Shown in pieces: positions 35,382 to 44,519 of a stretch of 64,000 nt of DNA (the stretch's first letter is position 1; each line of letters begins with the position of its first letter). Source of the stretch: JAQUBU01 sp036677685 (GTDB lineage Bacteria > Bacillota > Syntrophomonadia > Syntrophomonadales > Syntrophomonadaceae); assembly GCA_036677685.1 (NCBI GenBank), contig JAVBWA010000026.1:1-64000 (forward strand). The letters run 5' to 3'. A program made the translations under genes and the position numbers. The notes beneath the pieces were generated by a model, which searched no databases, was not told where the DNA came from, and saw only the letters and a program-made list of their open reading frames with translations.

Positions 35382-35881
35382 TATTCTTCAGCTCCTTTCG
35401 CCAGTATAATGGCTCCGACCACGGCTACTAACAGAAGAATAGCTGCAATTTCAAACGCAACCGCATAATCGCCCAGCAAAAGGCCGGCCAGATTCCGCAC
35501 TCCATCTCCCGGGAGCTGTCCCGGCAATTGTGGCCAAGCGGTAGTCCATACTGCCCAACCCAGACCTGCCGTAAACAATAATGCGATAGCGGCTCCAATC
35601 AGCCGGGTGCCCGGGTTGGCAAGATTGGTCTCTTCCACCTCCCGGTCCATAACCAGCATAACCGCAAATACAAAGAGAACCGAAACGGCTCCGGCATATA
35701 CCAGAATCTGCACCAAACCTATGAATCCGGCATCCAGTTGAAAGTATAAAGCAGCCACACCAAGAAAAGTCAATATCAAAGCCAGTGCACTATGTATTAT
35801 ATTTTTACAGGCAACTACTCCAATGGCTGCTGCCACAGTGATTGCCGCAATTATCAGAAAAACTATCAAATTAAGGCTCAT
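35381..35881 (-). CDS. nuoJ: Complex I subunit NuoJ
   Basis: A 166-residue, five-helix subunit with the hallmark GLVQILVYAGAVSVLFVFAVML. The start taken is the ATG at 35881, preceded by GGAGGGG, and it overlaps nuoI by 11 nt; an upstream in-frame start would overlap much more and lacks a site. Confidence 0.94.
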   Translation of the reverse strand: MSLNLIVFLIIAAITVAAAIGVVACKNIIHSALALILTFLGVAALYFQLDAGFIGLVQILVYAGAVSVLFVFAVMLVMDREVEETNLANPGTRLIGAAIALLFTAGLGWAVWTTAWPQLPGQLPGDGVRNLAGLLLGDYAVAFEIAAILLLVAVVGAIILAKGAEE

Positions 35882-36644
35882 GGTTTTCCCCTCCATTGAC
35901 ACTGTCAGGCGCTCCTCCGGTTCCCTTGGGAGCATTGGCTGCAGCTTTGAGCAGAGCTTCGATTACTTTCCTGGCCTTATCTTTATCACTGACCATTAAC
36001 TCCGCTACTTTTCCGGCCTTTTTTTCATCCTTTTGCAGTACGGCTGCAACTAAGGCTGCTTCTCCGGCATCCGGGAGGTATTTGGCCAGGACCTTGGCCG
36101 GATTCTTCAACAAGGCATTTAACATGGCCTCAGCCGGATTCTTTTTGTTTCCTTTGGGCTCTTGCGGTGCGGCTTCTTTTGCCGAAGCCGTATTTCCGAC
36201 GGTAAGCGTACCGTGTTGTTCCTCTTCTCCTGGCGGTATATCAATATCCGTTCCGGGCATTTCCTCTGCGCGCCGGTAAACGGTTTTGATGTCTTCCCGC
36301 CGGTAGCGGGCAAGCTCAAAATCGTGATTAAAATGCAGGCAGTTGGCCGGACAATTCTCCACACAGATATTGCAGAACATACAGTACTGATGATCGATGG
36401 TAAAAGTCATTAGAATCTTCTTTTTACTTTGCACATCCCGATCTTCTTCAATGCTCAAAACATTATTGGGACAGCTTTTGACGCAGATCCCGCAAACGAT
36501 GCACTTGGCAAACTCCTGAAAAAGGTGGCCCCGAAAACGCTCTTGTAAAAAAGGCATCTCTTCAGGGTATTGAACTGTTATATCTTTTTCAAACAGGTGC
36601 TGGATAGTTATACCCAGACCTTTAATCAAGCCTTTTCCCAGCAT
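35871..36644 (-). CDS. nuoI: Complex I subunit NuoI with a long C-terminal extension
   Basis: A 257-residue ferredoxin-like subunit carrying two [4Fe-4S] clusters: CIVCGICVKSCP and CMFCNICVENCP. It links the peripheral and membrane arms. Typical NuoI ends near residue 150. Here about 100 more residues follow, alanine/lysine-rich and probably helical (NPAEAMLNALLKNPAKVLAK, then DKARKVIEALLKAAANAP). The extension is unassigned. It may help dock whatever electron-input module replaces NuoEFG. It overlaps nuoJ by 11 nt. Confidence 0.94.
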   Translation of the reverse strand: MLGKGLIKGLGITIQHLFEKDITVQYPEEMPFLQERFRGHLFQEFAKCIVCGICVKSCPNNVLSIEEDRDVQSKKKILMTFTIDHQYCMFCNICVENCPANCLHFNHDFELARYRREDIKTVYRRAEEMPGTDIDIPPGEEEQHGTLTVGNTASAKEAAPQEPKGNKKNPAEAMLNALLKNPAKVLAKYLPDAGEAALVAAVLQKDEKKAGKVAELMVSDKDKARKVIEALLKAAANAPKGTGGAPDSVNGGENHEP

Positions 36645-36647
36645 GGG

Positions 36648-37688
36648 CTAACACCATCCCATTCCCATAAAAAGATAAATACCAACTCCGGTTAGGAGAA
36701 TATTGGCCAGGCTGACCGGCACCAGCACTTTCCAGCTGAATGCCATCAGGTGATCCATGCGAATACGGGGAAAGGTCCATTTCATCCACATAAACACCAA
36801 CATAATAAAGTAGGTTTTCAGAATTATCCATAGCCAGGAAGGCAGCCAGGGACCGTGCCATCCTCCCAGGAACATAGTTGAAGCCAGGGCTGAAACCGCC
36901 ACCAGGTTGGTATATTCGGCCAGGAAAAATAAAGCCCAGCGCATTCCGGTATACTCGGTATAGGCCCCTGCGGTTAATTCCTGTTCAGCTTCGGGCATAT
37001 CGAAAGGACCCCGGTTCAACTCGGCTGTGGCCGCAATAAAATAGGTCACGAAGGCCACAGGCTGTAAAACGATAAACCAGATATTATTCTGGGCAGCTAC
37101 AATATCGGAGAGACGCAGGGAACCGGCTATCATAATTACGCCCAACAAGGAAAAACTCAGAGGCACCTCATAGCTGATCATCTGGGCCACCGAGCGCATA
37201 GCCCCCATTAAAGACCACTTGTTGTTCGAGCCCCAGCCTGCCATGATTAAACAAATGGTTGTAAGCGAACCCAGCGAAATAAAGTAAAAAACCCCGATAT
37301 TAAGGTCCACTACTTGCATACCGTCGCCAAACGGCAGTACAACATAGAGCATTACCGAAATGATGATAAAAAAGACCGGTGCGGTGCAGAATATCCAGCG
37401 GTCAGCGGCCGCCGGAACAATATCTTCCTTGGTTAAAAGCTTGATAGCATCGGCAATGGTTTGAAAAACGCCAAAAGGGCCCAAACGATTGGGACCCAGG
37501 CGCTGCTGAACAAAGCCGGCAATCTTTCTTTCCAACCAGATTAAAACAATTACATTCAAAGTAATAATAGCAATTATTACGCCCCATTGCACAACCAGCA
37601 AGACCAAATCAGCTCCGGCCGCCGGCAGTCCCAGATACTGAAGCCATTTAACCAGCCATTCCGCTATATTTAAAAACAGTCGTTCCAT
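36648..37688 (-). CDS. nuoH: Complex I subunit NuoH
   Basis: A 346-residue membrane subunit at the quinone site. Motifs: ERKIAGFVQQRLGPNRLGPF, ADAIKLLTKED and the loop GPFDMPEAEQELTAGAYTEY. The ribosome site AAGGAG upstream lies at the end of an R3 repeat block that separates it from nuoD. Confidence 0.95.
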   Translation of the reverse strand: MERLFLNIAEWLVKWLQYLGLPAAGADLVLLVVQWGVIIAIITLNVIVLIWLERKIAGFVQQRLGPNRLGPFGVFQTIADAIKLLTKEDIVPAAADRWIFCTAPVFFIIISVMLYVVLPFGDGMQVVDLNIGVFYFISLGSLTTICLIMAGWGSNNKWSLMGAMRSVAQMISYEVPLSFSLLGVIMIAGSLRLSDIVAAQNNIWFIVLQPVAFVTYFIAATAELNRGPFDMPEAEQELTAGAYTEYTGMRWALFFLAEYTNLVAVSALASTMFLGGWHGPWLPSWLWIILKTYFIMLVFMWMKWTFPRIRMDHLMAFSWKVLVPVSLANILLTGVGIYLFMGMGWC

Positions 37689-37696
37689 CGGGGTAT

Positions 37697-37745
37697 CTCC
37701 TTGCTAAGTAGGGAACACACCCTCTTCGTGGGAATGTCCCCCGAT
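37697..37745 (-). repeat. R3 repeat, compact copy before nuoH
   Basis: On the minus strand: GGGGGACATTCCC, a few bases, GGGTGTGTTCCC, TACTTAGCAAGGAG, then 8 nt to the nuoH ATG. It is the same pair of blocks as before manB and nuoA with the spacer lost, and again ends in a Shine-Dalgarno. Confidence 0.7.
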
Positions 37746-37765
37746 TTACATAATTACCTCTGGGC

Positions 37766-38875
37766 TTAGCGGTCGGATTCGCCCAGAACCGGGTCCAGGG
37801 TAGCAATGTTCGCAATTATATCCTGCAGTTTGCCGCCCCGCGAAATCAAAGGCAAAACCATCAAATTGACAAAGGATGGAGCCCTTACATGCAGGCGGTA
37901 TGGATTCTCACTACCGTCGCTGACTATGAAATACCCCAGTTCCCCCTTGGATGATTCGATGCGGTGATAAACCTCCCGCCCTTTTTCCGGCTTGATCACC
38001 CTGGGAACCTTGGCTTTTATTTCCCCTTCCGGCAAGTCCTTTAAAGCTTGTTTGATGATTTCCACACTTTGCTCAATTTCGGCCATCCGCACCAAAAAAC
38101 GCGCACAGCAATCACCCCGGGTCGCTGTAGGTATGCCGAAAGCAAATCGATCATAGATGCCATAGGGATCATCCTTGCGCAGGTCATAGGCAACACCGCT
38201 GGCCCGCAGATTTGGTCCGGTGACCCCATAACTCAAGGCATCTTCGGCTGACAGAATACCAATCCCCTTTAAACGCGCCTGTAATATCTCATTGCCATTT
38301 AACAAGCCCCGGTATTCGTCCAGCATTCGCGGAAGGTCATTCAAAAAGTCTTTCAAGGCGGGAATAAACTGCTCCGGCAAGTCCTCGGCGATGCCGCCGA
38401 TTCTCATATAAGCGGCAATCATTCGCTGTCCGCTGGTCATTTCAAATATATCCATAATCTTTTCGCGATCCCGCAGGCAGTATATCAGGCCGGTAGTCGC
38501 CCCGAGGTCAATAGCACAGCTTCCCACAAAAACCAGATGGGAGGCAATCCTTGACAGCTCAGCCATAATGACTCTAATGTATTCTGCTCTTTCTGGAACC
38601 TGAAGTTCCAGCAGTTTCTCCACCGCCTGGCAGTAGCCCAGAGTGGGAAGATGGCTGGCCAGGTAGTCCAAGCGTGAAGTATATGGCACAAACTGGGCAT
38701 AAGTTCTCTTCTCGGCAATTTTTTCCACACTGCGATGTACATAGCCCAGGTGAACTATAGCATCAACAACTGTTTCCCCGTCCATCAGCGCTTCCACATG
38801 CAAACCGCCATGGGTGCTGGGATGCTGCGGGCCTATATTTACTATATATTTATCGCTGTTCAACACACTGTTCAT
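37766..38875 (-). CDS. nuoD: Complex I subunit NuoD
   Basis: A 369-residue 49-kDa-type subunit forming the quinone pocket. The N-terminal VNIGPQHPSTHGGLHVEA is diagnostic, and the C-terminus ends DPVLGESDR, close to the usual DPVFGEVDR. It is related to the large subunit of [NiFe] hydrogenases but lacks the metal-binding cysteines. It starts 2 nt after the nuoC stop and is not fused to nuoC. Confidence 0.95.
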   Translation of the reverse strand: MNSVLNSDKYIVNIGPQHPSTHGGLHVEALMDGETVVDAIVHLGYVHRSVEKIAEKRTYAQFVPYTSRLDYLASHLPTLGYCQAVEKLLELQVPERAEYIRVIMAELSRIASHLVFVGSCAIDLGATTGLIYCLRDREKIMDIFEMTSGQRMIAAYMRIGGIAEDLPEQFIPALKDFLNDLPRMLDEYRGLLNGNEILQARLKGIGILSAEDALSYGVTGPNLRASGVAYDLRKDDPYGIYDRFAFGIPTATRGDCCARFLVRMAEIEQSVEIIKQALKDLPEGEIKAKVPRVIKPEKGREVYHRIESSKGELGYFIVSDGSENPYRLHVRAPSFVNLMVLPLISRGGKLQDIIANIATLDPVLGESDR

Positions 38876-38877
38876 TA

Positions 38878-39330
38878 TTATTTATTGACTTCCTTGTTAA
38901 AATCTTTGCGCAGGGGATGGCCTTCAAAATCATCGGGCAGTAAAACCCGCTGCAAGTTGGGGTGACCCTGGAACATAATACCCATCAGATCAAACACTTC
39001 CCTTTCCTGCCAATCAGCGGTTGGCCAGATTTCAAGCAGCGAAGGCAATATGGGTATGTCCCGCGGCACCCGGGTCTTGACCAATAATTTATGCTTGGCC
39101 GGTATCGTATATAAATGGTAGAGCATCTCAAACTGCTCGCCATAATCCACCGCATTCAAATTAGCCAGGTGATTAAAGCCAAACTGCTCCTTCAGAGTTC
39201 GCATCAACTCCAGCAATTGTTCGGCATCACAGCGAACAATTGTAAAAAAGGCATTTGAGCCGATGTCTATTGATTCCCCAAAAACCTGCTTTATATCATC
39301 CAAGATTCCGTTCATATCACCTTGCTTCAT
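38878..39330 (-). CDS. nuoC: Complex I subunit NuoC
   Basis: A 150-residue 30-kDa-type subunit. The signature is DWQEREVFDLMGIMFQGHPN followed by LQRVLLPDDFEGHPLRKDF. It is structural, holding NuoB and NuoD. The ATG at 39330 has AAGGAG 8 nt upstream, preferred over the in-frame M 33 nt earlier. Confidence 0.93.
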   Translation of the reverse strand: MKQGDMNGILDDIKQVFGESIDIGSNAFFTIVRCDAEQLLELMRTLKEQFGFNHLANLNAVDYGEQFEMLYHLYTIPAKHKLLVKTRVPRDIPILPSLLEIWPTADWQEREVFDLMGIMFQGHPNLQRVLLPDDFEGHPLRKDFNKEVNK

Positions 39331-39434
39331 AGGTTCTTCTCCTTGTTCTCTAAATGCTAACATTCACCCATATCCTCTAAATCTGGAGGATATCCCTCTG
39401 GGCCGGGCATCAGGGGGTTTGTACCCCTACCTTT

Positions 39435-39917
39435 TCATTCGCCCTTTTCAACTTTCTTTTTCAATTCCAATAAAGCGTGGAACAGGGCTTCGGGACGAGG
39501 CGGACAGCCGGGGAGATAGACATCAACCGACAGTAATGAATCACAGCCGGGCAGTACACTGTATCCGTCCCGGTATGGTCCTCCCGCCGTAGCACAGTTA
39601 CCCATCGCCACCACCCATTTGGGTTCCGGCATCTGGGCATAAAGCCTCTGCAAAACCGGCTTCATCTTTAAAGTTACCGGACCCGCAACAATCAGCAGGT
39701 CAGCCTGCCGCGGTGAAGCTCGAAAAACCTCATAGCCATAACGCGCAATATCAAAACGGCCCGCCCCCGCCGCCATCATCTCAATCGGGCAGCAGTTGCA
39801 GCCATAGGACAGCGGCCAGAAGGAATGAGCTCTTCCCCAGTTCCAAATTTTTTCCAATGTGGTAAATACAATGTTGTTCTTCTCCAGAAGCTGCGCATCT
39901 TTGTTTTCTAATACCAT
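39435..39917 (-). CDS. nuoB: Complex I subunit NuoB
   Basis: A 160-residue subunit that binds the terminal cluster N2. The ligands appear as YGCNCCPIEMMA, MGNCATAGG and LPGCPPRPEA. The ATG at 39917 follows AAGGAGCATTGGA and overlaps nuoA by 10 nt. It passes electrons to quinone at the NuoD interface. Confidence 0.95.
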   Translation of the reverse strand: MVLENKDAQLLEKNNIVFTTLEKIWNWGRAHSFWPLSYGCNCCPIEMMAAGAGRFDIARYGYEVFRASPRQADLLIVAGPVTLKMKPVLQRLYAQMPEPKWVVAMGNCATAGGPYRDGYSVLPGCDSLLSVDVYLPGCPPRPEALFHALLELKKKVEKGE

Positions 39918-40264
39918 TCCAATGCTCCTTCTTTCCAGGCATACCAGAGACCAATCAAAAGTATGGCTATGAATATCAGCATTTCCACAAAAGCAAAAAG
40001 TCCCAGGTGCTTGAATTGTACCGCCCATGGAAATAAAAACACAGTTTCCACATCAAAGGCCAGAAAAACCAAAGCATATAAAAAATAGTTAACCCGAAAA
40101 CGTATCCAGGTTTTGCCCTGGGTGTCAACACCACACTCATAGGTGCTAAGCTTCTCTTTATCCTGTTCGGGATGAGGGCGAAATATTCGGGCCAAAAGCA
40201 GTGCAATAAGCGGAAAGCTGATAGTCAGCAGCAGGAAAATTCCAATAGTCGTATAATCAGACAA
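39908..40264 (-). CDS. nuoA: Complex I subunit NuoA
   Basis: A 118-residue, three-helix subunit with the loop YECGVDTQGKTWIRFRVNYF and the acidic motif FDVETVFLFPW. The start chosen is the TTG at 40264, 10 nt after GGAGG; it gives the normal family length. The frame also opens at a GTG at 40300, but that codon lies in an R3 repeat. It is first in an 11-gene operon without nuoE, nuoF or nuoG. Confidence 0.93.
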   Translation of the reverse strand: MSDYTTIGIFLLLTISFPLIALLLARIFRPHPEQDKEKLSTYECGVDTQGKTWIRFRVNYFLYALVFLAFDVETVFLFPWAVQFKHLGLFAFVEMLIFIAILLIGLWYAWKEGALEWY

Positions 40265-40267
40265 AAG

Positions 40268-40402
40268 TTCATATCCTCCCTTTAATGTAAGGGGACACAC
40301 CCCTTTATACTTTGCGTTACTCTTTAACTACCTTATATAAAAATTCCTGTCAGCTTGTTGGTTCAAGAGTCTTTCCCTCGGGGAATGTCCCCATTTTGTA
40401 AG
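40268..40402 (-). repeat. R3 repeat upstream of nuoA
   Basis: Minus strand: AAAATGGGGACATTCCCC near 40400, about 70 bp, then AAAGGGGTGTGTCCCC and TTACATTAAAGGGAGG, 10 nt before the nuoA start. This matches the manB element in block order, orientation and spacing. Confidence 0.72.
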
Positions 40403-40458
40403 GAACCGCTAAACCCAAAAAAAGCTTGGATAATCACAGTTTCCATGCTTTTAATTAT

Positions 40459-40505
40459 TTCAACACACTGCTGCAACGAGGCGGGGAACATATTTTCACC
40501 TCGTT
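40459..40505 (+). repeat. R1 repeat, short copy
   Basis: TTTCAACACACTGCTGCAAC, GAGGCGGGG, ATTTTCACCTCGTT: the terminal AACGAGG/CCTCGTT module only, as at 16.1 kb. Confidence 0.75.
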
Positions 40506-40721
40506 ATAATTATTTGCAGATGCTTCTTTTATATAAGTGTTTAGCTTCAATATTCCTCACTAGATTACACATACCTGAAAACATTAAGTAAATTATACCA
40601 TCTTACCTTAACTCTACAATATTCTTCAATATACTTTCCTGCAGGATATATTCTTGATGGGAAATTTACCAATTCATAAAGAAGTATTTCTTTATGTCTG
40701 CTTGACAATCAACTGGAATGT

Positions 40722-40844
40722 GCAGACCAAGTAAAAAATGAAGAGCAAGGCCTTCAACAAGCCCGTGATTGAGGCGTACATAAGTACGGTGATTGAACGG
40801 GGTTGGTTGAATAACGCAGCTATTCGCTTTTTTATTCGGTCTGC
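40722..40844 (+). repeat. R2 long-hairpin repeat
   Basis: Outer arms GCAGACCAAGTAAAAA and TTTTTATTCGGTCTGC are inverse with two mismatches. The interior (AGCAAGGCCTTCAACAAGCC, GCGTACATAAGTACG, TTGAATAACGCAGCTATTCG) matches the element at 1.0 kb, whose outer arms are entirely different in sequence but also self-complementary. The rest of the 650-bp gap holds only R1 and R3 copies. Confidence 0.75.
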
Positions 40845-40917
40845 TATAAAAAAGTCATTCTTTATTTGTATTCTTCATACCAGTTAATAAGATCATTCTA
40901 AGGAGTGGAAGAAGATT

Positions 40918-42897
40918 TTGAACCTAAAAGCCCAACTTCCTCATTATTATTTCGGGAGCCGGATACTTCGCCTCAAAATACCCTTTATGCGCGGTAACGA
41001 TATCCGAGTATTACAAGCTTTATTAAATCTGCTTCCCGACGACATTATCCCCACCAATCTTAAAGTTGACGGTGTCTATGGTCCGACCAGCCGCAATGCA
41101 GTTAAAGAATTACAAAGATATTTTCGCCTGCGGGCAGATGGCATAGTGTATCCGGATACCTTTTTTATCCTGGGACACCGGACTGGGAAATACGCTCAAT
41201 GTGAGCCGGTTTTTTCCTCCCGAGTGCTAAAAACTGAATCTGCGGGTGCTGATGTTTTAGTTCTGCAAAACCGCCTGGCCGGTTACAAAAAAACCTACTT
41301 AAATCGCACCCCCAGCGGCAATTATGATTTGCCGACCAAAGAAGCAGTAAGAAGGTTTCAGGACGACTTTCCCTCTTTAAACCCTGATGGTATTACCGGT
41401 CCTTTAACTTATGACCAGATTTTGGTCCAGGCTCCACTCGGGGGAAGGAATCTTCGGCGCGGCAGAAACGGCCTGGATACATATTTCCTGCAATTCTTCC
41501 TTTACAAATTAGAATACTATACGCGACCATTGAGCGGCTATTTCGACGCTTATACGGAAAAGGTCCTGAAAGTGTTTCAAAAAGCTGCTCAAATCAAGGT
41601 TGATGGGGTGCTGGGGCCCCAGACCTTGCTTGCTCTGGGCAGCAGCATCGCTTTTCCCCAAAGCAAGTACCGCTACCGGGTAGTCCGGGGCGATTCCATA
41701 TTTAAAATTGCCGCGCTTTTCAACCGGAGTATGGAGGAGATAATCAAACTTAATAATATTGAGCCCCCTGATTATAAAATCACGACTGGTCAATTGCTGC
41801 AAATACCGCTGCCCCTGACCTATCATTTGGCTGAGAAGGGCAACACTCTGGCTGATCTTTCCCGCAAATACGCAGTGAGTGAAAATGATTTAAAACAAGC
41901 CAATGATTTGCTGCCTGATTCCTACATAGTTCCGGGAGAAATGATAGTTCTGCCCCGATATCAGGAGGGGTTAAGCGGAAATATCGCTTACCTTAATCAA
42001 GAAAAAGCTAAAACTCAGTTGAAAACAATCAGCCTGCCCAGTTTAAAGATGAGTATATTGACCATCTTTGAGGATTTGGAGAATAGAACCATTTTCCCAA
42101 ATAAGGATAGCAAGAAACTGATCGTCCTGGTCAGCAACGGCAAGCAGTTCATTAATTATGACCTGGAGACCAATATTGAAAAACTATTGTCCCTGCCGGC
42201 TGCTGCTAATTATCTGGACTGGTCATATGACAGCAAGAAAACAGTAGTTGATAAAGGAGTGGTTATAGATGCTCAAAACGGGCAAACACTATTCACCTTC
42301 CAGGGTTCCCAAGCTCAATGGATGCGGGATAATAAAACCCTGATCTACTATATTAACAATACCATCTTTAAAAAAAGTAGCATGTACAACGGGATTCAGC
42401 AGGAGGTTTTTTCCCTTCACGACGGTTTTATCTGGTTTTTCAAATTAGATAATGATAACAACAAATTGCTGGTATTGGCCTTTGTTCCGCCTGGAAGAAC
42501 AACCATCAGCCGGGTCTATGACCTTTTAAGCAAACAACTCAGCGAAATAAGCCGCAACGACTATTTTGGCGAGTGGTCGCACGACTCGCAATCCCTGCTT
42601 TTGAATTCCCACGATTATTATGGTGAATTCTCCCCCTGGTTTTATCAAAATATAAGGCTCCTGACCGCAACAGGAGCCTTAATTGAAGATGAACTTTATG
42701 CCAAAGGAGTGGAGCTTAACGCGGGTATTTTTGCCCCCAATGATTCCTCATTTTTAAGCGTGATGTTTAACCCCGGTACTTTCTACCCCATTCCTCAACG
42801 CAGCCGGGATCTATATGTCAAAAAGCTCAATTCCCGTCTAATAACCCAAATAACTGCCGGAGAAATGGCCTATAGCCCGATCTGGACTTTGAGCTAG
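40918..42897 (+). CDS. Peptidoglycan-binding / LysM / beta-propeller-like protein
   Basis: A 659-residue multidomain protein. Three PG_binding_1 repeats lie within about residues 20-250 (DGVYGPTSRNAVKELQRYF, DGITGPLTYDQI, DGVLGPQTLLAL). Two LysM modules follow at about 258-350 (YRVVRGDSIFKIAALFNRS and YHLAEKGNTLADLSRKYAVS). From about 385 a WD40/TolB-like region carries repeated W/Y-D-x-K blocks (YLDWSYDSKK, FGEWSHDSQS, MAYSPIWTLS). It probably attaches to the cell wall or spore cortex. No clear signal peptide is seen. The start is a TTG with AAGGAG upstream. It ends 1 bp short of the convergent LCP gene. Confidence 0.85.
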   Translation: MNLKAQLPHYYFGSRILRLKIPFMRGNDIRVLQALLNLLPDDIIPTNLKVDGVYGPTSRNAVKELQRYFRLRADGIVYPDTFFILGHRTGKYAQCEPVFSSRVLKTESAGADVLVLQNRLAGYKKTYLNRTPSGNYDLPTKEAVRRFQDDFPSLNPDGITGPLTYDQILVQAPLGGRNLRRGRNGLDTYFLQFFLYKLEYYTRPLSGYFDAYTEKVLKVFQKAAQIKVDGVLGPQTLLALGSSIAFPQSKYRYRVVRGDSIFKIAALFNRSMEEIIKLNNIEPPDYKITTGQLLQIPLPLTYHLAEKGNTLADLSRKYAVSENDLKQANDLLPDSYIVPGEMIVLPRYQEGLSGNIAYLNQEKAKTQLKTISLPSLKMSILTIFEDLENRTIFPNKDSKKLIVLVSNGKQFINYDLETNIEKLLSLPAAANYLDWSYDSKKTVVDKGVVIDAQNGQTLFTFQGSQAQWMRDNKTLIYYINNTIFKKSSMYNGIQQEVFSLHDGFIWFFKLDNDNNKLLVLAFVPPGRTTISRVYDLLSKQLSEISRNDYFGEWSHDSQSLLLNSHDYYGEFSPWFYQNIRLLTATGALIEDELYAKGVELNAGIFAPNDSSFLSVMFNPGTFYPIPQRSRDLYVKKLNSRLITQITAGEMAYSPIWTLS

Positions 42898-42898
42898 C

Positions 42899-44167
42899 TT
42901 ACAGATAACCCTCCGGTCCCTCCTTCTGCAATGGTTGGGCTTGATTTTCCGGGTTTGTATTCCCATCATCCGCAGGGGTTGGATTCTGAGGCTGAGGCTG
43001 GGTTTCCGTACCCGCCACCGGCTGGGTTCCCCCCGAAGTTGATTGTTCAGTCGCCGGGTCGGTAACGTTTTCCCCGCTGGGTTGAGCGCTCCCATCACCG
43101 CTTGGGTCTTGCGGATCACTTACTTCTCCAGGCGGCAGCCCGATTCCATCCGGAAGTTCCTCGGTTTCTACCGCCCCGGCAGGCTCCTGACCTTCGGGCG
43201 TCTGGCCTTCCACAGTTTCAGTTGCCTGCGGCTGTGCCTGCACTGCGGGACGGTTTACCCAACTGGGTTTGGCCTGCGCAACCTCAAAAGTTTTGCCGTC
43301 AAACAGGGCTTCCACTATACCATCAGCGATTTTGGCATCAGCCTGCCAATAACTGGCCCCGTTCTTGGGATCGGTAAATGAATAACCCGGCAGGGTTTGG
43401 GTAATGAGATTCCGGGTATCAAAGTCCGGAGCCATTTTGACCATATAAGCAATATCTTCCATAGGTATATTGGTACGAATGTTTTTTACAATTTCCGGTA
43501 TCAATTGCGGCAGCTTGAGTATGGTTTTACCTTGCAGCATTTCTTCTGCCAGAGTTTTGACAAACTTCTGCTGGATGCCAGTTCTGCCTATATCCGCAGT
43601 CGGCACCCCGCGAAAACGCACATAAGCCAGGGCCGCCTTGCCATCCAGATGCTGCTGTCCTTTTTTCAGATCGATCTGCAGATCCGGATTCGGGTCCCAG
43701 TGGTACATGTTGCTTTCCACATTAAAATCCAGACCGCCCAGGATATCGATAATTTTAGCAAAGCCTCTAAAATTGGTTACCACATAGTGGTCCACCTGGG
43801 TATCCAGTAAATCGCTTACTACCTCGCAAGCCCTTTCCGGGCCATAAATATAATTGACACTATTAATTTTATCAAATCGGCCAGGTTTGACTTCAACCCT
43901 GGTATCACGAGGAATCCAAACCAGAACCACTTTTTTATTCTTCCCGTCGATACTGGCCAGAATCATAGTATCACTGCGGGAGTTAGCTTCAGCAGAGCGT
44001 GCATCTATACCCATCAGGAGAACATTAACCTGTTTCCCGCCGCTGATTGAAGTTTGTATGGATTGTTTGGTAAACTGCCTGCCTATTAAGGTCCCGATGC
44101 CAAAGGTTAGTAAAAAAACCAAAATAAAAAGCAATGGCTTATTCTTCACTATACTACGCCAAATCAT
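42899..44167 (-). CDS. LytR-CpsA-Psr (LCP) family protein
   Basis: A 422-residue LCP protein with an N-terminal membrane anchor (PLLFILVFLLTFGIGTLIG). The LCP core shows RSDTMILASIDGKNKKV, WIPRDTRVE, KINSVNYIYG and LAYVRFRG. Such enzymes attach wall polymers (teichoic acid, capsule, glycans) from lipid carriers to peptidoglycan. The last 100 residues are a Pro/Gln/Glu/Thr-rich disordered tail. Products of the mannose locus could be substrates, but that is speculative. It converges on the PG-binding gene with one base between stops. Confidence 0.92.
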   Translation of the reverse strand: MIWRSIVKNKPLLFILVFLLTFGIGTLIGRQFTKQSIQTSISGGKQVNVLLMGIDARSAEANSRSDTMILASIDGKNKKVVLVWIPRDTRVEVKPGRFDKINSVNYIYGPERACEVVSDLLDTQVDHYVVTNFRGFAKIIDILGGLDFNVESNMYHWDPNPDLQIDLKKGQQHLDGKAALAYVRFRGVPTADIGRTGIQQKFVKTLAEEMLQGKTILKLPQLIPEIVKNIRTNIPMEDIAYMVKMAPDFDTRNLITQTLPGYSFTDPKNGASYWQADAKIADGIVEALFDGKTFEVAQAKPSWVNRPAVQAQPQATETVEGQTPEGQEPAGAVETEELPDGIGLPPGEVSDPQDPSGDGSAQPSGENVTDPATEQSTSGGTQPVAGTETQPQPQNPTPADDGNTNPENQAQPLQKEGPEGYL

Positions 44168-44519
44168 AAGAATTTCCCAACTTCTTTCCCCAAAAATTCA
44201 CCAAATTATCGCAAATCAATTTTAACGCCGATATTACCACTTGTCTATAAATAAATATCGTGAGGGGTTAGGGGTAAGGCAGAGAATTTATTTGCCTCTC
44301 ATTTATTTTATAAAACTAGTACTCTGTACGTTTTGATATGGGATAGCCTAGAGTTTTCCCCTTACTCCTCATCCTTCACTCCCAACCTTTTAACTATATG
44401 CTTTCATCTAACAATTCTTTCACCCAATGCCATTTGTCCTAATAAATTTGCAGGCAATGGAATATAATCTAAGATATAACCAATAAATAGGAGTAATTTT
44501 AATAAAGAGGTGAAAATAA
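44168..44519. other. Intergenic, divergent promoters expected
   Basis: About 350 bp between the divergent LCP and flavin-reductase genes. It has GTGAGGGGTTAGGGGTAAGG-type purine runs (a similar run recurs after the reductase near 45040) but no other recognised structure. Confidence 0.4.
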
